The position numbers were made by a program, and so were the translations under genes. This document shows, one piece after another, positions 44,340 through 52,651 of a stretch of 54,436 bases of DNA. The first letter of the stretch is position 1; every line of letters begins with the position of its first letter. The notes under the pieces were generated by a model. It had not been told where the DNA came from. It searched no databases and saw nothing but the letters and a program-made list of their open reading frames with translations. The stretch covers positions 1 through 54,436 of the forward strand of contig JAICTZ010000050.1 of NCBI GenBank assembly GCA_025936115.1, in the 5' to 3' direction. This DNA comes from Polyangiaceae bacterium (lineage in GTDB: Bacteria > Myxococcota_A > Polyangia > Polyangiales > Polyangiaceae).

Positions 44340-45845
44340 TCACGCCCGCGGCGGCAGCGTCGACCGCCTGAGCAAACGTGGAATCAAGCGACCCGTTTCG
44401 TCCGCGCCGCGGTCACCCGCTTCGTGATATTCGGCGTCTTGGTTCACGCGCCAAGGATCGAAGATTTCGCGGCCGGCAAGGATGTTCTTCGCGACGAGCA
44501 TCGCCGTCATCATCGAATGATCCTGGTTATTGTATTTGTGCATGCCGTTGCGGCCGACGACGTAGAGGCCAGGGAATTTCGCCTTCAGCTCGTGTCGAAT
44601 CGTGTCGACGTGGCGCTGATATTTGGAGTCGTAGACGGGGTAGGCTTTGGGTTGCCTGACGATGGCGCAATCGAAGACGGACTCCTGGCGGAGCAGGCCA
44701 ATCGCGCCCATTTCTCTGCGCGCGAGCGCCTCGAGCTCGGCATCCGGCTTGGTCCAGAGTCCGTCGCCCGCGTGGCAGAAGTACTCGCAGCCGTAGGCGG
44801 CGAGCGTCGGGTCCGGCACCATGTCGGGTGACCATGATTTGAAGTTTTGAATGCGCCCGACGAGCACGCTCGGATCTTGGATGTAGAGCCAGTTGTCGGT
44901 GAAAGCGCCTTCGTCTTTGGCCATCAAAACGACGATCAGAAAGTCGCGATAGCGCAGCGAGGCGGCCGCCGTGAGGGTCTCGGGGCCGAGCGTCGGCGAA
45001 AGGGAGCGCACGAGCTCCGCGAGAGGCGCCGAGCTCACGACGTAGTCGACCTCGAGCTCGTCGCGTTCCCCGTTCATGCCGACGTGTTCGACCGTGTAGC
45101 GGCGGCGCTCGGCGTCGTAACTCACGCGCGCGACGCGGCGTCCGAGCAGCACGTGGCCGCCGTTTTCGCGCACTCGTTCGGCGCAGGCTTCCCACATCAT
45201 GCCGGGACCGAGCCTCGGATAACGGAAGGTATCGATCAGCGTCTTGATGACGCCCGAACGATCGGCGCTCCGCTGCCCGGGCTTGAGCGCGGAAAGCACT
45301 GCCGTGCCGAGCGAAAGCCCCTTGATGCGCTGAGCCGCCCAGTCCGCCGAAATCTCCTTGCAAGGCATGCCCCACACCTTCTCCGTATAAGTCTTGAAGA
45401 AGATGCGGAACAGCCGCTCGCCGAATTGATTGGTGACCCAATCCTCGAAATTTTTGGGGTTCGAGACGGGGTGCAGTCGCGCTTTCGCGTACGACGCGAC
45501 GCAGAGTCCTGCTTCGAGCGGGCCGAGCCGTGCCAAGGCTTCGAAGGGCTTGAGCGGGTAGGAGAAGAACTTGCCGTCGTAGTAGATGCGACTCGAGCGC
45601 GGCCGCTCGAGCATGTCGTGCGGTAATATCTCCGACCAGAAGTCTTCGACTTCGCGGGCCTTGGAGAAGAAGCGGTGACCGCCGATGTCGAAGCGGAAGC
45701 CGCGATGCACGACCGTGCGCGAAATGCCGCCGACGGTCGTCGCATCGGCTTCGAGCACCGTGACGTTCGCTCCGCCTTTGCAGAGAACGTGGGCCGCGGT
45801 GAGCCCCGCGGGCCCGGCTCCGATCACAGCGACTTCGGGACGCAC
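44340..45845 (-). CDS. FAD-dependent oxidoreductase of the UDP-galactopyranose-mutase/amine oxidase type
   Basis: 501 residues from GTG 45845. N-terminal Rossmann motif VAVIGAGPAGLTAAHVL and a conserved GGHRFFSKAREVEDFW segment. The interior has YDGKFFSYPLKPFEALARL, NQFGERLFRIFFKTYTEKVWG and VVSSAPLAELVRSL, typical of UGM-like enzymes involved in cell-surface sugar. The C-terminal YPVYDSKYQRH and GRNGMHKYNNQDHSMMTAML are also typical. It is likely cotranscribed with the GT-C protein. Confidence 0.85.
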   Translation of the reverse strand: MRPEVAVIGAGPAGLTAAHVLCKGGANVTVLEADATTVGGISRTVVHRGFRFDIGGHRFFSKAREVEDFWSEILPHDMLERPRSSRIYYDGKFFSYPLKPFEALARLGPLEAGLCVASYAKARLHPVSNPKNFEDWVTNQFGERLFRIFFKTYTEKVWGMPCKEISADWAAQRIKGLSLGTAVLSALKPGQRSADRSGVIKTLIDTFRYPRLGPGMMWEACAERVRENGGHVLLGRRVARVSYDAERRRYTVEHVGMNGERDELEVDYVVSSAPLAELVRSLSPTLGPETLTAAASLRYRDFLIVVLMAKDEGAFTDNWLYIQDPSVLVGRIQNFKSWSPDMVPDPTLAAYGCEYFCHAGDGLWTKPDAELEALARREMGAIGLLRQESVFDCAIVRQPKAYPVYDSKYQRHVDTIRHELKAKFPGLYVVGRNGMHKYNNQDHSMMTAMLVAKNILAGREIFDPWRVNQDAEYHEAGDRGADETGRLIPRLLRRSTLPPRA

Positions 45846-45888
45846 GGCCGCGGAAACTAGCGCCCGCGCGCGACGGACGGAAGGGCCG

Positions 45889-45897
45889 TGATATCAT
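45889..45897 (+). promoter_or_regulatory. Extended -10-like motif before the pilin-like operon
   Basis: TGATATCAT fits TGNTANNNT, with a good TATCAT hexamer, and ends 9 nt before the ATG at 45907. Confidence 0.45.
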
Positions 45898-45906
45898 CGC
45901 GCCGCG

Positions 45907-46398
45907 ATGCGCATCAGCGGCCGGCCTCTCGTCGAATACGTGGCGGTGGGTGCGGCGCTTTTGTGTGTGCTCTTCAGCGTCGCGCCTGCGTTCTTCAAGA
46001 ATCTTCGCGCGTCTCGCATGGTGGAGCCGATGGAGCGGCTGCGCTTCATCGCGGAGCGAGCGACGGCCATGGCAGCGGGTCGCCCGGTCGAGTCGGCGTA
46101 CCCGGGCTCCGCGCCGCTCACGCCCGGGCTCGTGCCGCGCGGAGAGCTTGCCTCGGATCCGGCGGGCACCTGGGATCATCCGACGTGGCGGCTGCTCGGG
46201 TTCCACTTCGACGAGCCACACGCGTACAGCTACGCCTTCGAAAGCGACGACGGCCCCGAGCGCTCGACCTTTCGCGCGACAGCGCGCGGCGATCTCGACG
46301 GCGACGGCAACCTGAGCACGTTCATGATCACCGGTGTCTTCCCACGCGGCGGCGCGCCGACGACCGGCGCGATCGCGATGCACCGTGAGGTCGAATGA
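45907..46398 (+). CDS. Pilin-like protein with an altered prepilin motif
   Basis: 163 residues. The N-terminus MRISG/RPLVEYVAVGAALLC keeps the pattern of a prepilin: Gly at -1, Leu-Val-Glu at +3 to +5, and a hydrophobic helix, but Phe+1 and Thr+2 are Arg and Pro. The rest resembles the other pilins here: SRMVEPMERLRFIAERATAM after the helix, and FRATARGDLDGDGNLSTFMI near the C-terminus, similar to PilA's DLNGDG region. I think it is a non-cleaved or specially processed pilin relative. It overlaps the next gene by 4 nt. Confidence 0.7.
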   Translation: MRISGRPLVEYVAVGAALLCVLFSVAPAFFKNLRASRMVEPMERLRFIAERATAMAAGRPVESAYPGSAPLTPGLVPRGELASDPAGTWDHPTWRLLGFHFDEPHAYSYAFESDDGPERSTFRATARGDLDGDGNLSTFMITGVFPRGGAPTTGAIAMHREVE

Positions 46399-47330
46399 GC
46401 GGACGGCCGGGTCGCGCGTGGCTCGCGCGTCTTGCCGGCTTCGCGCTCGTCGCCGCTGCGGCCGTCGGCATCGGTGAGCTCAGGGCCGTACTGCTCGCTC
46501 GCACCGCCAAGCTGCGGGAAAAAACCGACGTGTACGGCTTGCCGAGCCCCGACCAAGTCGTCGTCGCCAGTCTCGGCTATCGCTCCGCACTCGCGGATTT
46601 CCTGTTCGCGCACGTGCTCGTCTGGCACGGAATTCATTTCCAGGAAAAGCGCCGGCTCGATTTCGCCGCCGACTACCTCGACACCGTGGCGGCGCTCGAT
46701 CCGACGTTTCGCGAGACGTACTACTTCGGCGACACGCTGATCACGATGCAGCCGGTCAAACCCCGGCACGAGGATTACGTCCGCGCGCGCGCGCTGCTCG
46801 AGAAAGGACTCAAAGCCCGGCCCGGCGACACCGAGCTCTGGCTCAGCGCTGGCCAATTCATCGCCTACGTGGCCGCACCCTGGCTCGACGATCCGCAGGA
46901 ACAGGCGGAGTGGCGACTCGCAGGCGCGAGAATTCTCGCGCGCGCCTGCGAGCTCGTCGGCTCGAACGAGAACATCCCGTACCAGTGCATCACGGCGGCC
47001 GGACTCTTCAGCAAGGCCGGCGAGCGTGACGCCCAGATCCAGTTCCTCGAGCGTGTGCTTGCAGTCTCGGACGACGAGGCGCTACGCGAACAGGCGCTCG
47101 GCTATCTCGAACGCGCGCTCGGCGAACGCTCGCGCGAAAGACTGCGCGCGCGCACCGACCGACTGCGCAGGGCGTGGCAAGCGGACTTGCCGTTCGTCGG
47201 CTTCACGACTGAGCTCGTGCTGGGCCCTCCGATCGACCCCGCGGCCTGCGCCGGAGTCACGCAGCCCACTCCTGGCTGCGCCGCGACGTGGTCCACGTGG
47301 CGCGCGCTCGAGCCGAACGACGAACCATAG
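46395..47330 (+). CDS. Membrane-anchored TPR-like protein
   Basis: 311 residues: one N-terminal hydrophobic helix (LAGFALVAAAAVGIGEL), then helical repeats (RRLDFAADYLDTVAALDPTF, ARALLEKGLKARPGDTELW) in TPR style, and a C-terminal segment with two Cys. ATG overlaps the stop of the pilin-like gene (ATGA), so it is translationally coupled to it. It may be an assembly or export factor for the pilin-like protein (inference). Confidence 0.72.
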   Translation: MSGRPGRAWLARLAGFALVAAAAVGIGELRAVLLARTAKLREKTDVYGLPSPDQVVVASLGYRSALADFLFAHVLVWHGIHFQEKRRLDFAADYLDTVAALDPTFRETYYFGDTLITMQPVKPRHEDYVRARALLEKGLKARPGDTELWLSAGQFIAYVAAPWLDDPQEQAEWRLAGARILARACELVGSNENIPYQCITAAGLFSKAGERDAQIQFLERVLAVSDDEALREQALGYLERALGERSRERLRARTDRLRRAWQADLPFVGFTTELVLGPPIDPAACAGVTQPTPGCAATWSTWRALEPNDEP

Positions 47331-47366
47331 GCGAGACCCGCGTGGAGGCGGCACGACGCGACCGTG

Positions 47367-47390
47367 TCGGCGGGGCAGGGGCCCCGCCGA
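47367..47390. terminator. Bidirectional 10-bp GC hairpin
   Basis: TCGGCGGGGC (47367-47376) is perfectly complementary to GCCCCGCCGA (47381-47390) with an AGGG loop. It sits between the convergent TPR-like and PEGA genes and is the strongest perfect stem seen in the window. No T-run on either side. Confidence 0.6.
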
Positions 47391-47399
47391 ACCACGTGA

Positions 47400-49256
47400 C
47401 TACGGGAATTTGACGGTCAGCGTCGCCTTCTGATCCGGGTTGACGTTGATGCTCTTCGCCTTGCGACCCATCTCCGGGTGAACGAAGACGACGGTGTGCT
47501 GGCCGGGTGGGACGCTCGCGCTCTTCGGCGTCTTGCCGAGCGGTCTGCCATCGAAAATCACGTTCGAGGGCGGCGTCGAAGTGAACGTGAGTGTCGCGTT
47601 TCCGCCCTTGGGAGCTGGAGCGGGGGCGGCTGCAACGGGGGCGGCCGGGGCGCGGGGCGCGGCCGGCGCGGGAGCGGGACGCGACGGCGCGCGTTCGACG
47701 GGCGCCGGCAGGTCGCTCGAGCCCGTCGGCTGCATGTCGATGACGAACGTCTTTTCGGCCTGCCCGTCGTTGAAATCGATGCGCTTCTCGTAGCGCGTGT
47801 AGCCGCGCTTCTCGGCCACGATCGAGTAGCTCTTGTTCGCCTCGAGATCGACGGCGAGCGGGAAGCGTGGGATCGGTCGGCGTTCGTCGCCGTTCACGAG
47901 CATGACCTTGGCGCCGTCGGCGTTCGCGCCGAGCTTGATCGTCGCGAGGCCCTTCTTGACCTGGAGCTTCGGTGCGACGTCCGTCACGCGATCGGGCTCG
48001 ACCGTGATCGTCTTCTCGAACGGTTCGTAACGCTCGCCGCCGTCGATTTTGACCTTGTGATCGCCCGGCGTGAGATCGCGGAGCTCCTGCGGCAGCGGGC
48101 CGATCTCCTTGTCGTCGACGAACAGCTTGAGCCCGCGGCCTTCGGCCGTGACCTTGACGCCCGTGCCCTCGCTCGGGCGCGCGAGCTCGACGTTTTGAAC
48201 GGCTTCTTCGCCGGCCGGCACACGCACGCCCACGTCGGCCGTCGGCGGATAACCCGCGGCGCTCACCTTCAAGAGGTGCGTCCCCGGCTTGAGCTCCGAA
48301 ACGCGGCAGGGCGAACCGCTGCACGACGCTTTCGCGCCGTCGACGTAGATTTCGACGCCGTCCACGGGCTTGTTGCCCGGCCCGGCGACCGTCACGACGA
48401 GCGAACCACGCTTGCCCTGACTCAAGAAGTACGCGCCGAGCCCAACACCGCCGATCACGGCGATGGCGAGCGCGATCATCAGATTGCGACTGCCGCTCGG
48501 CGCCTGACTTCCGTACATGTCCGGGAGCGACGGCGGTGGCAGCGAAGCAGTCGCCGGCTGTGTCATCGGCGGCGGCGGTAACGGACGCGCCGACGCGCCG
48601 GGCGGTGCGAGCGAACGCATCGGAGACGGCCCCGGCGGGGGCGGCGGTGGCCTCGACGGAACGGGCGGCGGAGGCGGCACACGCGAACCGAGCGGCGCAC
48701 CGGCTGCGGGACGCGGTGAGGGCACGCCCGCGGCGGGCGGTGGCGCGCTGTGCAACAGCGCATGCGCTGGATCGTCCTGCGCCTTGTCGAAGACCGTGGT
48801 CGCCTCGTCGTCGTCGTCCCAATCGATGTCGACCGCGCCGGTTTTCGGACGCTCGGGACTCGGAGGAGGTGGCGGGACCCTGGAGACGAGCCGCGGCGGC
48901 GGAGTCGACGTCTCTTCACCCCGCGCGATGGCGGGATTCGAGGGCTCGCTCGGTGGCGGAAGGGGCGGCGGCGCCACGCTCGGTATTGGCGGAGGCGGCG
49001 GAGGTGCTGCCGAAACTCGACTCGGCGGCAAGGGAGGCGGCGGCGCGCCCGAGCCTTTCGTCGGCGGAGGCGGCGGTGGATTCGAAAGCTTCGGCGGGGC
49101 CGCCAAGCCAAGCAACGTCTTCTTCTGAACTGCCGAGGAGGAAGGAGGCGGAGGCGGCGGTGCCGATGCCCCGCGTGACGACTTCTTGGCTGCTAGGCCG
49201 TCGAACACGTCGAGGTCTGATCCCTTGTCACTCATGAAGGTGCTCGCGTCGGTCAT
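47400..49256 (-). CDS. PEGA-domain membrane protein with Pro-rich N-terminus
   Basis: 618 residues. N-terminus with DLDVFDGL, then about 200 residues of Pro-rich low complexity (PPPPPP runs), a transmembrane helix (NLMIALAIAVIGGVGLGAYF) near 265, and several PEGA-type repeats outside the membrane (VDGVEIYVDGAKAS, LKPGTHLLKVSAAGY, LFVDDKEIGPLPQ, VIFDGRPLGKTPKS). PEGA domains occur in surface proteins and may bind cell-envelope parts. Start at ATG 49256 is used; ATG 49235 is an alternative. TATAAC at 49288-49293 is a plausible -10. Confidence 0.85.
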   Translation of the reverse strand: MTDASTFMSDKGSDLDVFDGLAAKKSSRGASAPPPPPPSSSAVQKKTLLGLAAPPKLSNPPPPPPTKGSGAPPPPLPPSRVSAAPPPPPPIPSVAPPPLPPPSEPSNPAIARGEETSTPPPRLVSRVPPPPPSPERPKTGAVDIDWDDDDEATTVFDKAQDDPAHALLHSAPPPAAGVPSPRPAAGAPLGSRVPPPPPVPSRPPPPPPGPSPMRSLAPPGASARPLPPPPMTQPATASLPPPSLPDMYGSQAPSGSRNLMIALAIAVIGGVGLGAYFLSQGKRGSLVVTVAGPGNKPVDGVEIYVDGAKASCSGSPCRVSELKPGTHLLKVSAAGYPPTADVGVRVPAGEEAVQNVELARPSEGTGVKVTAEGRGLKLFVDDKEIGPLPQELRDLTPGDHKVKIDGGERYEPFEKTITVEPDRVTDVAPKLQVKKGLATIKLGANADGAKVMLVNGDERRPIPRFPLAVDLEANKSYSIVAEKRGYTRYEKRIDFNDGQAEKTFVIDMQPTGSSDLPAPVERAPSRPAPAPAAPRAPAAPVAAAPAPAPKGGNATLTFTSTPPSNVIFDGRPLGKTPKSASVPPGQHTVVFVHPEMGRKAKSINVNPDQKATLTVKFP

Positions 49257-49287
49257 ACATACCCCGGGTTCGTAGGCTTGGCGAGAG

Positions 49288-49309
49288 GTTATACCCCCAA
49301 TATTTGGGG
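49288..49309 (-). promoter_or_regulatory. -10 and adjacent palindrome before the PEGA gene
   Basis: On the minus strand TATAAC (49293-49288) is a fair -10 about 31 nt before the ATG. Just upstream, CCCCAA-TAT-TTGGGG (49295-49309) is a perfect 15-nt dyad placed where a regulator would cover the promoter. Confidence 0.35.
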
Positions 49310-49369
49310 CGGATCATCTGAAGAATGGGCGCGCCGCGCCGGGCACAGAACTTCTCGAGCGCTCACACT

Positions 49370-52027
49370 TCAAGGTTCGCCGAGCGCGTTTCTTCGCGTT
49401 TGGAGCGGTGCCCAGCGTTTGGGTCCGACGATGGGCGTTTCGGTGAAGATGCGCCGGACACTCGGGCCCTGTGCCCGCACGAGGACGACGCCGGAACCTG
49501 GCGTGCGCACGGGTGCCTCGGCGCCGGGTGGCGCGAGTTCCGCGCCTAGCGCCGCCGGCACGAACAAGGACGTTTCGCAGCCAAGCGAGGCGAGAAGGCT
49601 CCGAAGCAACGCTCCGTCGCTGCCGGGTCTTTCACCCTCGGTCACGCGCGCGTAAATCAGCATGCCCTGCGTATCCACACCGAGCGCGACGGTGGCGTCG
49701 CTCGACTGCTTCTCGTCCGGACCATAGCCGAACGTGACGCGGGTCGCGTGCGGTTCGGGCGGCTCGCGCGCGATTTGAAAGCCCGTGCGCGCGCCGTGCC
49801 ACAGCGAAAAAGACATGTCTTTCGCCGCAGCGGGCGTCCGAAACTCGATGATGCGGTGCGCGCCGGTCTCACCGGCTTCGGGGGCGCGCAGAAGTCGCGG
49901 ATCGAGCTTGATGAGTCCCACGGTCGTCTCTGGACGCGCTGCGTCGGGACGGAGGTGGGTGGTTGCAATCGCCGGCGGCCACCCGTGCTGCTCGAGCCCT
50001 TGCACGCGCCACGCGCCTTCGCCCGCTTGGGCGGGTAGCACCGCGCTCGCGACGGGCTCACCCGGCAGGATGGGACGCAGCGTGAGATAGAAAAAATCCC
50101 GCTGCTCCGTGCCGATGTAGCGAGGGAAGTTCATCAAGGCCATGAGCCTGAACATGCGCCGTCCGATGAATTCCCAGCCGTCCATGCCGGGCACGGGGCC
50201 GCGCGCTTCCCACATGTCGTCGAGCGGATGCTTGATTGGCGGCAGCTGTCCTTTCGGCGCGGCGCGGTAGAGTTCGAGACCGGTGTGGCCGGCGTTCATG
50301 TCGAGATGAATGCCGTAAACGCAACGGGTGCGCACCATCGCGAGCGCGAGCACGTCGGGATCGACGCTGGCTCCGTAGAAATATCCGATGAAGCCGTCGC
50401 GGGTCATGCAGATGCCACTGCGCACGGTGCGGGTCTCTTGCGTCCAGCCCGGAGGCACCCCCCCCCACCAGTAGCGCTTATACGGATTGGCCGTTTCGTC
50501 GACCACGAGCGGCGTCAGGTTTTGACGAAACGAAACCATGTCGCGAGGTACGGGCGACACCTCCGGCCAGGTGCCGAACCCGGTCGCGCCGTCCGCCATC
50601 AGAGCGACGGTCGCCGCGTAGGGCTTCGGCGGCAGATACGTGACGCGGTCGGCCATCATGCCGAACTCGCCGTGCATGGCTTGGAACCCGCCGTTCAGCG
50701 CGCCCACCAAGCGCCCCATGACCTCCGGCCGGCGTGGGATCTCGCCCGTGCCGGTCTCGCCCGTCGCGCTCTTCGGCTCGACGGTCCCGCTCACCGGGTG
50801 GAGCTCGACTTGCCGCGGATCCCAGAGCGTCACGAAGACTTGCGAGTAGATGCGCTTGCGATCGGTCCGAATGAACGAGAACACGAACGGAGCCGGAGCG
50901 CCCGGGTTCTTCCCGACGAACGGGTCGCCGTCGAGCCGGACCCACTTGCCTTCACCCTTGAGCGCAGGGCTCAGCATCGGCTCGAGCGGCGCCGGGGGCC
51001 AACCCGTCTCCGGATCGGTCGCGTCGCTCGTTGGCGCCGCGTAGAGCTCGCCGATCTCTTCGGCCACGGCCTGATTTGCATCTTCGCGCGAGACGGTGCT
51101 CACGATTTGATCGAGCTCGTCGCTCGCCTCGAACGCGACGGCTTTCAGGAGCTGCATGTTCCGATCACCGAACCAGGGCAGCGCGCGCACGCGATCGACC
51201 GCCCACGTGACGAGGTTGCCTGGGCGTGCCTTGCGAGGCGTCTGTTCGAGCGCGCGTCGGTCGCTCGGTGGTCCGCCCCCGACCGGGATCCGCACGCGAT
51301 GCGCGTCGGAGTCGATGAGCAGGGCGTCCTTTACGAGGCCGAGTGCGACGTGCGAGGCGGGCGGCTCGAGCTTGAAGGAGCGGCGCCCGATGCCGACCCA
51401 TTGCCCGGTCTCTTGGAGATTCGTGAGCGCGTTTTGGAAGCGGAGAGGGGCCGTCCATTCGCGTCCTGTCGGTCGGGGCTCGCCCGCGAAATCCGCGAGG
51501 TAGATGGCGTGGACCTTGCCGTCTTGCGTGACGGCCCATGCCGCACGATTGCCGCTCACGACCAGGCCCTGCTCATCGGCGGCCGACGTGTCGGTGAGAT
51601 TGTGCGTGCTCGAGATCTCGAGCAGGTTCCCTTCCGGTGCGCGCCGCGCCGCTACGAGGTACACGTCGGCGAGCTCGCCCGGACGGCGCGCGAGCACGAC
51701 GGCGCGCTCGTGGCGCGTCACGGCACCGCGTGGCGTTTGGTCGGGCAGGAGCAGGACCTGCGTCGGATCGGCGCTTAGCCCGAGCTGCGCCAGTGCGAGC
51801 ACGAGCGAACGCGCAGGGTCGGCTTCCCGGCGCGCGGCGTCCGGCGCGCTCGCGTACTCGTGCAGCCAGCCGCAGAGCAGCGCAAAGAGCGGCAGCGGTC
51901 GTCCCATCGCCCAGAGCCGGCGCAGAACCCGCCCGAGCGGCGTGCGCACTGGCTTCGCGCGGATCTCGGGGCTCGACATGGACGATTCCGAGCCTTCGCT
52001 TAACACTGCCGCGGGTTTTTGGCCCAT
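49370..52027 (-). CDS. Large protein with a phosphodiester-glycosidase (NAGPA)-like region
   Basis: Up to 885 residues; ATG 51976 is an alternative start. A hydrophobic helix near residue 45-60 (LPLFALLCGWLHEYAS) anchors or exports it. The C-terminal half has VGALNGGFQAMHGEFGMMAD, SGICMTRDGFIGYFYGASVD, ALAMVRTRCVYGIHLDMN and AGHTGLELY, which follow the order of NAGPA/DUF2233 phosphodiester-glycosidase domains (NGGF, R-S-x-x-x-x-x-x-D-G, and the final Asp-Met-Asn). The N-terminal 400 residues are unfamiliar. A capsule- or cell-wall-linked role is possible. Confidence 0.65.
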   Translation of the reverse strand: MGQKPAAVLSEGSESSMSSPEIRAKPVRTPLGRVLRRLWAMGRPLPLFALLCGWLHEYASAPDAARREADPARSLVLALAQLGLSADPTQVLLLPDQTPRGAVTRHERAVVLARRPGELADVYLVAARRAPEGNLLEISSTHNLTDTSAADEQGLVVSGNRAAWAVTQDGKVHAIYLADFAGEPRPTGREWTAPLRFQNALTNLQETGQWVGIGRRSFKLEPPASHVALGLVKDALLIDSDAHRVRIPVGGGPPSDRRALEQTPRKARPGNLVTWAVDRVRALPWFGDRNMQLLKAVAFEASDELDQIVSTVSREDANQAVAEEIGELYAAPTSDATDPETGWPPAPLEPMLSPALKGEGKWVRLDGDPFVGKNPGAPAPFVFSFIRTDRKRIYSQVFVTLWDPRQVELHPVSGTVEPKSATGETGTGEIPRRPEVMGRLVGALNGGFQAMHGEFGMMADRVTYLPPKPYAATVALMADGATGFGTWPEVSPVPRDMVSFRQNLTPLVVDETANPYKRYWWGGVPPGWTQETRTVRSGICMTRDGFIGYFYGASVDPDVLALAMVRTRCVYGIHLDMNAGHTGLELYRAAPKGQLPPIKHPLDDMWEARGPVPGMDGWEFIGRRMFRLMALMNFPRYIGTEQRDFFYLTLRPILPGEPVASAVLPAQAGEGAWRVQGLEQHGWPPAIATTHLRPDAARPETTVGLIKLDPRLLRAPEAGETGAHRIIEFRTPAAAKDMSFSLWHGARTGFQIAREPPEPHATRVTFGYGPDEKQSSDATVALGVDTQGMLIYARVTEGERPGSDGALLRSLLASLGCETSLFVPAALGAELAPPGAEAPVRTPGSGVVLVRAQGPSVRRIFTETPIVGPKRWAPLQTRRNALGEP

Positions 52028-52172
52028 TTATCGCGGCGGAAGGCGAGCACTCGAGCCGATGACAACGGAGTTGACAGTCATTCGGCAACACAATTGCCTG
52101 AGGTCCGAGCCGTTACCCATGATCCTCTTGATCTTATTGAACTTTTTGCCGTCCGCACGTCGGCACGGCGCG

Positions 52173-52181
52173 TGCTACGCT
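52173..52181 (+). promoter_or_regulatory. Extended -10-like motif before the small lipoprotein
   Basis: TGCTACGCT fits TGNTANNNT and ends 10 nt before the ATG at 52192. Confidence 0.45.
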
Positions 52182-52191
52182 GGGGGTCGCG

Positions 52192-52602
52192 ATGCGCCTT
52201 CGTTTGCCGCGCCGATGGCTCCTGCTCGGGGCCGTAGCTGCGCTTGGCTGTTATTCGCCAACGTTGCCGCTGCCGCCGCCGGTCAATCCGGAGATCACGC
52301 TCACCGAAACCGGCGCGTACCGCGTGCACGGTGGCGCGCTGCCAAACTCACAGGTTTTCGCGTTGAACACACGCAGCCAACTCTTGGACGGCCAGCAGAC
52401 GGGCAAAACGGGCATCTACGACTTCGAGCTTCACGACGCTCAAGTGGGTGACGTGATCAATCTCTGGTACCAGGCGGGCACCGACCTCAGCCCCGCAACG
52501 GCCTTCGAGCTGCCGCCGCTTTCGCCGTCCGCCACGGGTGGCGGTGGCGGGAGCGGCGCGGCAGGGGCTGGTGGCGGCGGAGCCGCGGGCAGCGGCGGTT
52601 AG
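52192..52602 (+). CDS. Small lipoprotein with Gly-rich tail
   Basis: 136 residues. Basic leader, hydrophobic helix and lipobox VAALGC (Cys about 20), a beta-rich domain of about 85 residues (ITLTETGAYRVHGGALPNSQ, YDFELHDAQVGDVINLWYQ) and a GGGGGSGAAGAGGGG tail. Nothing further is recognised. It is convergent with rimO, with a possible hairpin in the 49-nt gap. Confidence 0.75.
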   Translation: MRLRLPRRWLLLGAVAALGCYSPTLPLPPPVNPEITLTETGAYRVHGGALPNSQVFALNTRSQLLDGQQTGKTGIYDFELHDAQVGDVINLWYQAGTDLSPATAFELPPLSPSATGGGGGSGAAGAGGGGAAGSGG

Positions 52603-52617
52603 CGGCTGCCGTTGCTG
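52590..52617. terminator. Weak hairpin between the small lipoprotein and rimO
   Basis: CAGCGGCGG (52590-52598) pairs with CCGTTGCTG (52609-52617) using two G-U pairs, and overlaps the lipoprotein stop codon. Confidence 0.3.
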
Positions 52618-52651
52618 GGGGTGTCCGAGTGCTCGCGCCGGGCGGCCGTGA

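Noticed and set aside
44527..46383. 618-codon Arg-rich frame antisense and out of frame to the FAD enzyme
   Set aside because: Extreme Arg content and no domain; overlaps the recognised oxidoreductase and the pilin-like gene.
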